From Streptomyces halobius (lineage in GTDB: Bacteria > Actinomycetota > Actinomycetes > Streptomycetales > Streptomycetaceae): 64,000 nucleotides of DNA. The DNA lies in NCBI RefSeq assembly GCF_023277745.1, contig NZ_CP086322.1, forward strand, positions 3,286,001 through 3,350,000. The letters are read 5' to 3'. Under the pieces are notes generated by a model. It made no database searches. It was not told where the DNA came from and saw only the letters and a list, made by a program, of their open reading frames with translations. Of this stretch, positions 17,939 to 26,572 are shown in pieces. The position numbers and the translations under genes are program-made. Positions within the stretch are counted from its first letter, which is position 1. Each line of letters starts with the position of its first letter.

Positions 17939-18332
17939 GGTGCCCTTGCCCCCTTTTGGCCGACGGTGGCCGGCCCCATGTCCGCCGCCGCGGCGACCCG
18001 ATACACATCAGTGATGCAAGTGGTGCAAGTGGTGCAGACATCGCGGACGTTCGCCCCGTGGAAATCGGAGATTCACGCGATGCCGTCTGAAAGTCGCTCG
18101 TACAAAGAGCCGAAGCTCTTGCTGCGGGAGTCTTCATCCGATTCGCGATCACTCACCAGCCCTCGCGGGGAAAGGATGCGCAACTGTGATCTGGACCACG
18201 ACCTTCCGTTATACGGACGGCCGACCCGACTGAGCGGTGCGAACAGGGAGGAGAGAGAAGGCCCGACCGGTGGGCATACCGCGGCAATCCGGTGGGCGCA
18301 CAGGGGAAATTCAGCCCGAAAAATCCGGCGGA
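17939..18332. other. Intergenic region upstream of opp operon with possible GntR-like site
   Basis: 394 bases between the oppC start and the SseB-type gene stop, both on the minus strand. At 18015-18037 there is a direct repeat of TGCAAGTGG (two copies plus TGCAG). At 18187-18198 TGATCTGGACCA matches 10 of 12 bases of the DasR/GntR operator core TGGTCTAGACCA. No convincing -10/-35 pair could be fixed, and no coding sequence is supported. Confidence 0.4.
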
Positions 18333-19136
18333 TCAGTAGGGACGCGGATATCCGTAGCCGTAGGAAGGTGCGGGAGCGGGACCCTGGCCGGGAGCCTGGA
18401 CATAGCCGTCGCGATCGAAGAAGGGGCGCGTGGAGGCCCGCATCCACATTCCGACGGGGTCGTATTCGTCATTCATCGCGACGGTCGACACCGGCAGACC
18501 GTCCGGAACCGCGCCGATCGACTGCTGGATCATCAACCGCGCCGAATCCACCGCATGGCGGCCGGTGTCGTACAGATCCAGACCGATGGCCAGATACGGG
18601 GCACCCAGGGCGGGCTGCACCCAGGCCCGGCGCAACGACCGTACGGCGGGCGTGCGGTGGGCGTTCTGGGCCAGGAGGGCGTAGAACTGCGGGATGTCGA
18701 GGACCGGTTCCGAGATCCGCAGCGGTCCGGCGGGCAGCCGGTCGAGGCCGACGGCGATCCGGCGCAGATCCAGCCAGGGGACGCCGACACCGCCGCCGGG
18801 AGCATGCGGATTCAGCCAGAGACCCCAGCGGTCGGGGAAGAGCGTCGCGGCGATGTCGGGGCCGGTGACGAGTTCGTGGTCGCGGGTCCAGCCGGAGGCG
18901 GCGAGTTCGGCGGCCGAGGTCACACACGGCGCATAGCCGAGGCCCTCGACCTCCATGTTTCCGTACTGCGCGTCCGGTGTACCGGCCCGGCCCTGCCACA
19001 GGAGCATCCAGACCTGCCCGGCGGCGAGTGCCTGCAGCAGCGCCTCGTAGGCGTCGTAGCGACCGGGCGAGACCTGCTGCAGCATCTGCTCGACCCGTCC
19101 GGCCGCCGCCGCTCCCTGATGCGCACCCGCGCTCAC
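18333..19136 (-). CDS. SseB-family protein (C-terminal SseB domain)
   Basis: 267 residues from the GTG at 19136, which has AGAAGGGA about eight bases upstream; longer in-frame starts would overlap the next SseB gene. An N-terminal SseB-like half (VEQMLQQVSPGRYDAYEALLQALAAGQVWML) is followed by a C-terminal half (AVRSLRRAWVQPALGAPYLAIGLDLYD). The tail is Gly/Tyr/Pro-rich (PSYGYGYPRPY). SseB was named from enhanced serine sensitivity in E. coli. Streptomyces often carries paralogous pairs near the glycine/serine genes, as here. Molecular function is unknown. It is the downstream member of a two-gene operon. Confidence 0.8.
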   Translation of the reverse strand: MSAGAHQGAAAAGRVEQMLQQVSPGRYDAYEALLQALAAGQVWMLLWQGRAGTPDAQYGNMEVEGLGYAPCVTSAAELAASGWTRDHELVTGPDIAATLFPDRWGLWLNPHAPGGGVGVPWLDLRRIAVGLDRLPAGPLRISEPVLDIPQFYALLAQNAHRTPAVRSLRRAWVQPALGAPYLAIGLDLYDTGRHAVDSARLMIQQSIGAVPDGLPVSTVAMNDEYDPVGMWMRASTRPFFDRDGYVQAPGQGPAPAPSYGYGYPRPY

Positions 19137-19194
19137 GTGTCCGTCCCTTCTGTCGGCAGGGCACGTTGGGGCGCCCGCCCGTCCTCCAACCAGC

Positions 19195-20010
19195 TTACGA
19201 GTGCTCACGGGAGTAGAAGGGCCGCACACGCGCCAGCATCCAGTCGGCGACCGGGTCGCCCTGGGCGATGTCGAGCATGACGAGCTGGACGGGCCAGGGC
19301 ACCGGCACCGCGCCGAGCGCACGTCCGAGGGCCTGCAGGGCCGTGTCGCGGGCGGTGCCGTCCTGCAGTGCGGCGGGGGTCGCCTCGACCTGAACTCCGA
19401 CGAACAGCGCGGGCGTGTCGCCCTCGACACTGGCCAGGACACGACGGGCAGTCAGGACAATTCCGGCACCGGAGAATTCCAGTCCGGCGGCGGCCAGGAA
19501 GTCCACCGGCTCGTCCTGCCAGTCCGGTTCGAAGAGCCGCACCCGTCCGCCGCTCGCCGGGCCGTCCGCTTCCGTACGCCCCACCCGGCACAGTTCGGCC
19601 ACCGCGGCCGGCGGCAGCGGGACGCCCACCACGCCGTCCGGATTGACCGCGATGCCCAGCTGCGCGGGCAGACCGCGGGCGAACTCGCGGGCCGGCGCGA
19701 CGGTGAAGGACATATACGAGCCGACGACCCGCCGGAACTCCTGCTCGGAGCTGAAGACCGGGACATAGGCCGCGCCGTCGATCTCCACCGTGGGCAGATC
19801 CAGACCGCGGGCGCCCGGGCCCGCGCTCTCCGGGCCGCCGCCGTTGGGCAGCGGCACCCACACCTGGCTGCGGCCCAGCACCTCGACGATCCGGCCGCCC
19901 GCGCCCGGGTGCCCGACCGACGCGGCCAGCACCTCTTCGAGCTCGTTCGCCGGCCACGCCACGTCCGGTATGCCCTGCTCCGGGAAGCTCCCCGGCTCCG
20001 GAAATGTCAT
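19195..20010 (-). CDS. sseB: Enhanced serine sensitivity protein SseB family
   Basis: About 271 residues from the ATG at 20010; a GTG at 20031 would add seven residues. The SseB N-terminal domain runs to about residue 135 (NELEEVLAASVGHPGAGGRIVEVL, VPVFSSEQEFRRVV). The C-terminal domain has VQLVMLDIAQGDPVADWML. It pairs with the paralogue at 18333, 58 bases downstream, and lies about 1.4 kb from the glycine cleavage genes. The name comes from the E. coli phenotype; the biochemical role is unproven. Confidence 0.85.
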   Translation of the reverse strand: MTFPEPGSFPEQGIPDVAWPANELEEVLAASVGHPGAGGRIVEVLGRSQVWVPLPNGGGPESAGPGARGLDLPTVEIDGAAYVPVFSSEQEFRRVVGSYMSFTVAPAREFARGLPAQLGIAVNPDGVVGVPLPPAAVAELCRVGRTEADGPASGGRVRLFEPDWQDEPVDFLAAAGLEFSGAGIVLTARRVLASVEGDTPALFVGVQVEATPAALQDGTARDTALQALGRALGAVPVPWPVQLVMLDIAQGDPVADWMLARVRPFYSREHS

Positions 20011-20200
20011 CTCACCCACCCGTTCGACCACGTCAACCGGCCAAAGACCCTAGTAGGCCAAAGACCCTAGTAGAGGACGGGCCCCGGCCCGGCTTCGGGC
20101 AGAGGCGGGCCGGGGCCTGCGGCCCCGGGGCCCGATTCGGCGACCAGCAGCGCGGAAAGCCGGTGCCCGGCCGGGCGTGCGGCCCCGGAACCCGCCTCCC

Positions 20201-20893
20201 TCAGTCGAAGCTCACCGTCTCCAGCGCGCTCGCCGCCCGCCGGTCCAGCAGCACCGCCGAGCCGACGCCCTTCGGCAGCCGGGCCGCCTCCGCCCCGCCG
20301 ACCAGCCGGCGCACCGCCCTGCGGTGCCGCGCGAAGGCGTACCCGGAGACACCGCGCCCCCGGGCCTCCTGGCCGGACAGCGCCACCTCGGGCGAGACGT
20401 CCAGCAGCACCAGATGCAGCCCTCGGCCGCCGCGCCGGGCCGAGCGCGCGATCCAGCGCCGCACCCACGCCTGCGTCCCGCAGTCATGGACCACCACGCT
20501 GTCGCGCGACCGCAGCGCGCGCCGCAGCCCGAGGTAGTGGGCGGCGCGGACCAGCGGACGGTAGAGGCCGTACGGCAGCCGGCGCAGCCTGCCGCGCTCC
20601 CAGCGTTCGCGGACGTCCTGCGAGTCGATGCGGTGCACCGCGGCGCCCCGGGCGTCCAGCGGCGGCACGATCCGGTGCATCAGCGTGCTCTTGCCGCTGC
20701 CCGGCAGACCGGAGACCACGACCAGATCACCGGCCGGAAAACGCATCCCGGTGGCGGGCCGGGCCCCCTCCCTCAAGTCCATGACCTCGGCATGGCGTCC
20801 TGGCCTGACGACAGCCAGGGCCAAGCGCCTGGGGCGGGGCATCGCGGCGCCCGCGACCCCCGCATTCGTCGCGAATGCGGCTTCCCTGTGCAC
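20201..20893 (-). CDS. P-loop kinase-like ATPase (AAA_33 type)
   Basis: About 230 residues. Walker A is VVVSGLPGSGKSTLMHR. A DSQDVRERW segment and a basic helical lid region (LRRLPYGLYRPLVRAAHYLGLRRALR) follow, then SVVVHDCGTQAWVRRW and LHLVLLDVSPEVAL. This matches small nucleoside or sugar-kinase-like P-loop proteins of the zeta-toxin/AAA_33 group. I chose the GTG at 20893 because GGAGGGG lies eight bases upstream; the TTG at 20932 lacks such a site. Divergent from the glycine riboswitch operon. Substrate unknown. Confidence 0.75.
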   Translation of the reverse strand: MHREAAFATNAGVAGAAMPRPRRLALAVVRPGRHAEVMDLREGARPATGMRFPAGDLVVVSGLPGSGKSTLMHRIVPPLDARGAAVHRIDSQDVRERWERGRLRRLPYGLYRPLVRAAHYLGLRRALRSRDSVVVHDCGTQAWVRRWIARSARRGGRGLHLVLLDVSPEVALSGQEARGRGVSGYAFARHRRAVRRLVGGAEAARLPKGVGSAVLLDRRAASALETVSFD

Positions 20894-21144
20894 CGTGATC
20901 GCCCCTCCCGGTCCGATACGAGTCCGGTTCAAGCCCGTTCTCTACCCGCAGAGTGTCAAGAAACGGTAATGCCCTTCAAGGCGATTGTCCGGTCCGTCCG
21001 CGCTGGGGACGCGCCGTGGACGTGCTCCGGTTCCGGTCGACGACCAGGGCTCCTTTATCCGGGGATCCCGTGCAATGATGTCGGCGCCACGTGCACACCG
21101 GCTCTTCACCGTGCACGGCCAACTCCATACCGGCCGCTTGAACC
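20894..21144. other. Divergent spacer before the glycine riboswitch
   Basis: About 250 bases that must hold the promoter of the gcv transcript and that of the divergent P-loop gene. I see no clear -10/-35 pair, and no coding frame here looks real. Confidence 0.5.
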
Positions 21145-21351
21145 CGCGCGGGAGAGTCCCCGGCCGCCACGGCGGGGCGCCGAAGGAGCAAGTCCTCCCT
21201 TGAATCTCTCAGGCCCCTATACCGCGCAGGCGAGGCAGATCTGAAAAGCGAGCCACTGCCCGGTCGAAGGGGCGGCTCCACCCAAGGTGCAAACCGGGTC
21301 CGTTCGCGGGATCCCGGTGAACCTCTCAGGTTCCGATGACAGATGGGGAGA
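21145..21351 (+). ncRNA. Tandem glycine riboswitch (gcvT element)
   Basis: Two glycine aptamers in tandem. Aptamer I spans about 21145-21256: GGGAGAG at 21150, then GCCGAAGGAGCAA at 21179-21191, AATCTCTCAGG at 21203, and GAAAAGC near 21243. Aptamer II spans about 21257-21351: CCCAAGGTGCAAACC at 21281, CCTCTCAGG near 21322 and GACAGATGGGGAG at 21338-21350. Both carry the hallmark CUCUCAGG and A-rich binding-pocket bulges. It ends 35 bases before the gcvT ATG, and no T-run terminator is visible in between, so control of translation initiation or partial readthrough is more likely than simple termination. Glycine binding is expected to switch on gcvT and the genes behind it. Confidence 0.95.
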
Positions 21352-21385
21352 ACGTCTTGTCACCCATGCCTGGGAGCCCGGAACC

Positions 21386-22552
21386 ATGACTGATGCCCCC
21401 CGCCGAACCGCGCTCGATGCCACGCACCGTGCGCTCGGCGCCACCATGACCGACTTCGCCGGCTGGGACATGCCGCTGCGCTACGGCAGCGAACGCGAAG
21501 AGCATGTCGCCGTCCGCACCCACGCCGGCCTGTTCGACCTCTCCCACATGGGCGAGATCACCGTCACCGGACCGCAGGCCGCCGACCTGCTCGACTACGC
21601 GCTGGTGGGCAACATCGGCGGGGTGAAGGCGGGCCGCGCCCGCTACACGATGATCTGCGAGCCCGGGGGCGGCATCCTCGACGACCTGATCGTCTACCGC
21701 CTCGCCGAGCAGGAGTACATGGTCGTCGCCAACGCCTCCAACGCCCAGGTGGTGCTGGACGCGCTGACCGAGCGCGCGGGCGGCTTCGACGCCGAGGTCC
21801 GCGACGACCGGGACGCCTATGCGCTGATCGCGGTCCAGGGCCCGGAGTCCCTCGGCATCCTCAAGGGGCTGTCCCCCAAGCTCTCGACTTCGCTCGAGGA
21901 GGGAGGTGCCCCCATCGCCGATTTGGACGGCCTCAAGTACTACGCGGGCCTGCCCGGCACCGTCGCCGGAGTGCACGCGCTGATCGCCCGCACCGGATAC
22001 ACCGGCGAGGACGGCTTCGAGCTGTTCGTCCGGCCCGAGGACGCGGTCGCCCTCTGGGAGGCACTGACCGCGGCCGGGAAGGACGCCGGGCTGATCCCGT
22101 GCGGCCTGTCCTGCCGTGACACGCTGCGCCTGGAGGCGGGTATGCCGCTGTACGGGCATGAGCTGACCACCGGGACGACGCCCTTCGACGCCGGGCTCGG
22201 CCGGGTCGTGAAGTTCGAGAAGACCACCAACAACGGTGACTTCGTGGGCCGCGCCGCGCTGGAGGCGGCCGCCGAGCGCGCCGAGGCCAGCCCGCCGCGC
22301 AAGCTGGTCGGCCTGATCGCCGAGGGCCGCCGGGTCCCGCGCGCCGGCTACCCGGTCGTCGCGTCCGACGGCACGGTCATCGGCGAGGTCACCTCCGGGG
22401 CGCCGTCCCCGACCCTGGGCAAGCCGCTCGCCATGGCATATGTCGACGCGGCGTACGCCACGCCGGGCACCGAGGGTGTCGCCGTGGACATCCGTGGAAG
22501 CCATGAGCCGTACGAGGTCGTCGCGCTGCCGTTCTACAAGCGGCAGAAGTAA
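21386..22552 (+). CDS. gcvT: Glycine cleavage system aminomethyltransferase (T protein)
   Basis: 388 residues. It transfers the methylene group of the aminomethyl-lipoyl H protein to tetrahydrofolate, releasing ammonia. Family motifs are [41 protein letters not shown] and [13 protein letters not shown]. The ATG at 21386 follows GGGAG by nine bases; the in-frame extension upstream lies inside the riboswitch. Residues about 162-177 ([16 protein letters not shown]) look like an extra loop encoded by a palindromic repeat inserted in frame at 21871-21914. The length fits this, being about 16 residues more than the roughly 370 I expect for Streptomyces GcvT. gcvP is not in the window. Confidence 0.96.
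   Translation: MTDAPRRTALDATHRALGATMTDFAGWDMPLRYGSEREEHVAVRTHAGLFDLSHMGEITVTGPQAADLLDYALVGNIGGVKAGRARYTMICEPGGGILDDLIVYRLAEQEYMVVANASNAQVVLDALTERAGGFDAEVRDDRDAYALIAVQGPESLGILKGLSPKLSTSLEEGGAPIADLDGLKYYAGLPGTVAGVHALIARTGYTGEDGFELFVRPEDAVALWEALTAAGKDAGLIPCGLSCRDTLRLEAGMPLYGHELTTGTTPFDAGLGRVVKFEKTTNNGDFVGRAALEAAAERAEASPPRKLVGLIAEGRRVPRAGYPVVASDGTVIGEVTSGAPSPTLGKPLAMAYVDAAYATPGTEGVAVDIRGSHEPYEVVALPFYKRQK
21868..21916. repeat. GC-rich palindromic element inside gcvT
   Basis: The segment runs TCCCCCAAGCTCTCG, then ACTTCGCTCGAGG, then AGGGAGGTGCCCCCA. It has the layout of short palindromic elements common between Streptomyces genes (CTCTCGA pairs with TCGAGGAG), but here lies in coding sequence and keeps the frame. 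Relatives occur at 56085-56127 and 59353-59399. Confidence 0.65.
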
Positions 22553-22688
22553 CGCTTCAGCGACGGCGGACCCGGTAGGGGCGCGAGGCGAAAGCACCCG
22601 CGCGTCGCACCGCGCCAGACCTTCCCCTCGGCTTCGCCAGGGGCGACCCGCTTCACGATCACACCCTCGCGTACAGGAGAATCGAACC

Positions 22689-23066
22689 ATGGACAACCCC
22701 CAGCAGCTGCGCTACAGCAAGGAGCACGAGTGGCTGTCGGCCGCCGAGGACGGCGTCTCGACGGTCGGCATCACGGAGCACGCCGCCAACGCGCTCGGCG
22801 ATGTCGTCTTCGTGCAGCTCCCCGAGGTCGGTGCCACGATCACGGCGGGCGAGACCTGTGGTGAGCTGGAGTCGACCAAGTCGGTCAGCGACCTCTACTC
22901 ACCGGTCAGCGGCGAGGTCACCGCGGTCAACGAGGACGTCGTCAGCGACCCCTCGCTGGTGAACACCGCCCCGTTCGAGGATGGTTGGCTGTTCAAGGTG
23001 AAGGTGAGCGGCGAGCCGGGCGAGCTGCTCTCGGCCGACGAGTACACCGCCTTCGCCGCCGGCTGA
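22689..23066 (+). CDS. gcvH: Glycine cleavage system H protein
   Basis: 125 residues, normal length. Carries the lipoyl-lysine at K64 in [18 protein letters not shown] and the conserved GxxxxFxDGWLFKV end. It shuttles the aminomethyl group between P, T and L proteins. The ATG at 22689 follows AGGAG at 22675-22679; longer in-frame starts overlap gcvT. It lies 136 bases after gcvT, in the riboswitch-controlled transcript. Confidence 0.97.
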   Translation: MDNPQQLRYSKEHEWLSAAEDGVSTVGITEHAANALGDVVFVQLPEVGATITAGETCGELESTKSVSDLYSPVSGEVTAVNEDVVSDPSLVNTAPFEDGWLFKVKVSGEPGELLSADEYTAFAAG

Positions 23067-23093
23067 GCCCCGCCACCCTGCCACCGCCCGAGT

Positions 23094-23137
23094 GGAAGCT
23101 CCCCCGGACTCCGTCCGGCGGGACCCCATCGCGCCCC
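23094..23137. repeat. GC-rich palindromic element between gcvH and glyA
   Basis: Core CTCCCCCGGACTCCGTCC then GGCGGGACCCC; CCGGAC-TCC-GTCCGG folds as a hairpin. Similar cores lie at 44930-44964 and 63470-63499. Confidence 0.6.
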
Positions 23138-23157
23138 CTGACCCTCCAGGAAAACTC

Positions 23158-24417
23158 ATGTCGCTTCTCAACAGCTCCCTCCATGAGCTCGACCCCGACG
23201 TCGCCGCCGCCGTCGACGCCGAGCTCCACCGTCAGCAGTCCACCCTCGAAATGATCGCGTCGGAGAACTTCGCTCCGGTCGCCGTCATGGAGGCCCAGGG
23301 CTCCGTCCTCACCAACAAGTACGCCGAGGGCTACCCCGGCCGCCGCTACTACGGCGGCTGCGAACACGTCGACGTCGTCGAGCAGATCGCCATCGACCGG
23401 ATCAAGGCGCTCTTCGGCGCCGAGGCCGCCAACGTCCAGCCGCACTCGGGTGCGCAGGCCAACGCCGCCGCGATGTTCGCGCTGATCAAGCCGGGTGACA
23501 CCATCCTGGGTCTGAACCTCGCGCACGGCGGGCACCTGACCCACGGCATGAAGATCAACTTCTCCGGCAAGCTCTACAACGTGGTGCCCTACCACGTCGA
23601 CGAGAAGACCAACCTGGTCGACATGGAGGAGGTCGAGCGCCTCGCCAAGGAGCACCGCCCGCAGCTGATCGTGGCCGGCTGGTCCGCCTACCCGCGGCAG
23701 CTGGACTTCGCGGCCTTCCGCCGGATCGCGGACGAGGTCGGCGCCTACCTGATGGTGGACATGGCGCACTTCGCCGGCCTGGTGGCGGCGGGCCTGCACC
23801 CCTCCCCCGTCCCGCACGCGCACGTGGTGACCACCACCACGCACAAGACCCTCGGCGGTCCGCGCGGCGGTGTGATCCTGTCCACCAAGGAACTCGCCAA
23901 GAAGATCAACTCGGCGGTCTTCCCCGGTCAGCAGGGCGGTCCCCTGGAGCATGTGATCGCCGCCAAGGCGGTCTCCTTCAAGGTCGCCGCGTCCGACGAC
24001 TTCAAGGAGCGCCAGCAGCGCACGCTGGACGGCGCCAGGATCCTCGCCGAGCGCCTGGTCCAGGACGACGTCAAGCAGCACGGCGTCTCCGTCCTGTCCG
24101 GCGGCACGGACGTCCACCTCGTCCTGGTGGACCTGCGCGACAGCCGGTTGGACGGCCAGCAGGCCGAGGACCGTCTGCACGAGATCGGCATCACGGTCAA
24201 CCGCAACGCCATCCCGAACGACCCGCGGCCGCCGATGGTCACCTCGGGCCTGCGGATCGGCACCCCGGCGCTGGCCACCCGCGGCTTCCAGGCCGAGGAC
24301 TTCCGCGAGGTCGCGGACGTCATCGCCGAGGCGCTGAAGCCGTCGTACGACACCGAGTCGCTCAAGGCCCGGGTCACCGCGCTGGCGGACAAGCACCCGC
24401 TGTACCCGTCGCTGTGA
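23158..24417 (+). CDS. glyA: Serine hydroxymethyltransferase
   Basis: 419 residues, PLP enzyme interconverting glycine plus 5,10-methylene-THF with serine plus THF. Motifs are [28 protein letters not shown], the PLP-lysine segment [16 protein letters not shown], and LGGxDxHL-type [14 protein letters not shown]. The ATG at 23158 follows CCAGGAAAA about eight bases upstream. Placed after gcvT-gcvH, it consumes the methylene-THF made by the cleavage system, so two glycines yield one serine. Streptomyces often has a second glyA elsewhere. Confidence 0.97.
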   Translation: MSLLNSSLHELDPDVAAAVDAELHRQQSTLEMIASENFAPVAVMEAQGSVLTNKYAEGYPGRRYYGGCEHVDVVEQIAIDRIKALFGAEAANVQPHSGAQANAAAMFALIKPGDTILGLNLAHGGHLTHGMKINFSGKLYNVVPYHVDEKTNLVDMEEVERLAKEHRPQLIVAGWSAYPRQLDFAAFRRIADEVGAYLMVDMAHFAGLVAAGLHPSPVPHAHVVTTTTHKTLGGPRGGVILSTKELAKKINSAVFPGQQGGPLEHVIAAKAVSFKVAASDDFKERQQRTLDGARILAERLVQDDVKQHGVSVLSGGTDVHLVLVDLRDSRLDGQQAEDRLHEIGITVNRNAIPNDPRPPMVTSGLRIGTPALATRGFQAEDFREVADVIAEALKPSYDTESLKARVTALADKHPLYPSL

Positions 24418-24876
24418 GGACACGCGTCCCCGGGCATCGTCCTTGCCGCCCCGCGCGTGGGTCCGTGGATTGTCCTTGCCGCCCCGTGCGAGGACCGTCC
24501 TCGGCGCCCCGCGTCAGGGCCGCGGCTCCGGAGGCCGTGTGGCACGGCGCCCGGTGACGCACCCCTCTCCTTTGAGGGCGCCCGGGCCCGCCGGCCATCC
24601 GGCGGGCCCGGGAAACGGGCCATGGGCCCGGGGCTCCGCACCTTCGGGGCTCGGTTGCGCCCCTCCGCCGAACCTCCGGGCCGATCCGCCTCTGACCAGC
24701 GGGAACGCCAGCTTCGTGCGGTCTGACGTAGGCTGCGCCGAGGGTGGTACACCTACGCCCGCCCCAAATTACCCAGAAGTCCGTCCGGCCGTCGGCTGCC
24801 CTCGATACCCTTCGAAGCAGCTGGACGGTCCGCTTCCCCGCCACCGCGGGGATGAACCGCGCGGGAGTCCGCCACC
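24418..24876. other. Intergenic region glyA-sdaA with strong hairpin
   Basis: 459 bases without a supported gene. It contains repeated phrases around GTCCTTGCCGCCCCG (twice, 24438-24490) and a perfect GC hairpin at 24581-24612. The stretch 24740-24860 is less GC-rich and probably holds a promoter for sdaA. No second glycine aptamer is visible. Confidence 0.5.
24581..24612 (+). terminator. Perfect GC-rich hairpin after glyA
   Basis: Arms CCCGGGCCCGCCGG (24581-24594) and CCGGCGGGCCCGGG (24599-24612) with a 4-base loop; no T-run follows. A candidate terminator or processing site separating glyA from sdaA. Confidence 0.55.
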
Positions 24877-26259
24877 ATGGCCATCTCCGTCTTCGATCTC
24901 TTCTCGATCGGCATCGGCCCGTCCAGCTCGCACACCGTCGGCCCCATGCGCGCCGCCCGGATATTCGCCGGCCGTCTGAAGAAGGACGGCCTCCTGGCCC
25001 AGACCACATCTGTCCGGGCCGAGCTCTTCGGTTCGCTCGGCGCCACCGGCCACGGCCACGGCACCCCCAAGGCGGTCCTCCTCGGCCTGGAGGGCCACTC
25101 CCCCCGCACCGTCGATGTGGAGCGCGCGGACGACGAGGTCGAGCGGATCCGTACGACCAAGCGGCTGCGGCTGATGGGCGCCGAGATAGGCGCCGCCCAC
25201 GAGATCGACTTCGACGAGTCGACCGAGCTGATCCTGCACCGCCGCCGCGCCCTGCCGTACCACGCCAACGGCATGACCCTCTTCGCCTACGACGCGGGCG
25301 GCGCTCCCCTCCTGGAGAAGACGTACTACTCGGTGGGCGGCGGCTTCGTCGTCGATGAGGACGCGGTCGGCGAGGACCGCATCAAGCTCGACGACACCGT
25401 CCTCAAGCACCCCTTCCGCACCGGCGACGAGCTGCTGCGCCTCTCCCAGGACAACGGGCTGTCCATCGCCGCGCTGATGCTGGAGAACGAGAAGGCATGG
25501 CGCACGGAGCAGGAGATCCACGACGGCCTGCTGGAGATCTGGCACGTCATGCAGGAGTGCGTCTCGCGCGGCATGTCCCGCGAAGGCATCCTGCCCGGCG
25601 GCCTCAAGGTCCGCAGACGCGCCGCGCACTCCGCCCGCCAGCTGCGCTCCGCGGGCGATCCGCTCGCCCACGCGATGGAGTGGGTCACCCTCTACGCGAT
25701 GTCGGTCAACGAGGAGAACGCGGCCGGCGGCCGGGTCGTCACCGCGCCCACCAACGGCGCGGCCGGCATCATCCCCGCCGTCCTGCACTACTACATCAAC
25801 TTCGTACCCGGCGCCGACGAGGAAGGCGTCGTCCGCTTCCTGCTCGCCGCCGGCGCCATCGGCATGCTCTTCAAGGAGAACGCCTCCATCTCCGGCGCCG
25901 AGGTCGGCTGCCAGGGCGAGGTCGGCTCCGCCTGCTCCATGGCGGCCGGCGGACTTGCCGAGGTCCTGGGCGGCTCCCCGGAACAGGTGGAGAACGCCGC
26001 CGAGATCGGTATGGAACACAACCTCGGCCTGACCTGCGACCCCGTCGGCGGCCTCGTCCAGATCCCGTGCATCGAGCGCAACGGCATGGCCGCGGTCAAG
26101 GCCATTACCGCCGCCCGTATGGCCTTGCGCGGCGACGGCCGCCACCATGTCTCCCTCGACAAGGTGATCAAGACCATGAAGGAGACCGGCGCCGACATGA
26201 GCGTCAAGTACAAGGAGACGGCCCGGGGCGGGCTCGCGGTGAACATCATCGAGTGCTGA
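24877..26259 (+). CDS. sdaA: L-serine ammonia-lyase (serine dehydratase, iron-sulfur type)
   Basis: 460 residues, single-chain SdaA with beta domain first ([20 protein letters not shown]) and alpha domain after about residue 170. The Fe-S ligand candidates lie in [16 protein letters not shown] and LTCDPVGG. It deaminates L-serine to pyruvate and ammonia in the cytosol. The ATG follows GGGAG by about nine bases. It completes a glycine to serine to pyruvate route with the upstream genes, although the long spacer and hairpin suggest its own promoter. Confidence 0.95.
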   Translation: MAISVFDLFSIGIGPSSSHTVGPMRAARIFAGRLKKDGLLAQTTSVRAELFGSLGATGHGHGTPKAVLLGLEGHSPRTVDVERADDEVERIRTTKRLRLMGAEIGAAHEIDFDESTELILHRRRALPYHANGMTLFAYDAGGAPLLEKTYYSVGGGFVVDEDAVGEDRIKLDDTVLKHPFRTGDELLRLSQDNGLSIAALMLENEKAWRTEQEIHDGLLEIWHVMQECVSRGMSREGILPGGLKVRRRAAHSARQLRSAGDPLAHAMEWVTLYAMSVNEENAAGGRVVTAPTNGAAGIIPAVLHYYINFVPGADEEGVVRFLLAAGAIGMLFKENASISGAEVGCQGEVGSACSMAAGGLAEVLGGSPEQVENAAEIGMEHNLGLTCDPVGGLVQIPCIERNGMAAVKAITAARMALRGDGRHHVSLDKVIKTMKETGADMSVKYKETARGGLAVNIIEC

Positions 26260-26282
26260 GCCTGCGTGGCGGGCCGGTTGTA

Positions 26283-26325
26283 GGCCCTGACCAGCGCGTT
26301 CATCTCTTTCAGCGCTGTCAGGGCC
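26283..26325 (+). terminator. Hairpin after sdaA
   Basis: Arms GGCCCTGACCAGCGC (26283-26297) and GCGCTGTCAGGGCC (26312-26325) pair with one bulged C and a 14-base loop, 24 bases after the sdaA stop. Confidence 0.7.
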
Positions 26326-26344
26326 TGCCCTATTCACGCGGCGG

Positions 26345-26438
26345 AACGTCCCTGAGACCTCCCTGAGGCCCTACCGGGACAGACACGGGAGTCCCTCAAA
26401 AGTCCCTGAGAGGTCTCTGAAAGTCCCTGGGAAATCCC
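26345..26438. repeat. Cluster of GTCCCTGAGA-like repeats upstream of merR
   Basis: Five imperfect copies of GTCCCTGAGA or its shortened form occur in about 90 bases: 26350 (GTCCCTGAGACC), 26361 (CCCTGAGG), 26392 (GTCCCTCAAA), 26402 (GTCCCTGAGAGG) and 26422 (GTCCCTGGGA). GAGACCTC and GAGGTCTC also form an inverted pair across the block. No coding frame spans it. Confidence 0.55.
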
Positions 26439-26535
26439 AGCGAGCAGAGCTTCAAGGGGCACGTTCTCCGGCGATGCGCTCGCAGCACCACGAGCCCAGC
26501 CGTGTTCGAGAAGCAGCGGTGGTCATCGTTACGAC

Positions 26536-26566
26536 TTGATCCTCACGCGGCGTCAGGATGCATCGT
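26536..26566 (+). promoter_or_regulatory. tipA-like MerR-type promoter with 19-bp spacer
   Basis: -35 TTGATC (26536-26541), then a 19-base spacer, then -10 CATCGT (26561-26566). The spacer carries most of an imperfect dyad, ATCCTCACGC (26539-26548), one base, GCGTCAGGAT (26550-26559), with one mismatch. Overlong 19-bp spacers with a central dyad are characteristic of promoters activated by MerR proteins, and this one resembles the tipA promoter as I remember it. The expected transcription start falls at about the ATG of the gene, so the mRNA may be leaderless. Confidence 0.7.
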
Positions 26567-26572
26567 GGCCCT

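Noticed and set aside
18073..18447. 124-residue minus-strand frame in the opp upstream spacer
   Set aside because: Overlaps the 3' end of the SseB-type gene in another frame, is Arg/Ser-rich, has no ribosome-binding site and lacks GC-rich third positions.
24740..24876. Second glycine riboswitch before sdaA
   Set aside because: The region has no CTCTCAGG or GAAGGAGCAA-type core; only general promoter-like features remain.
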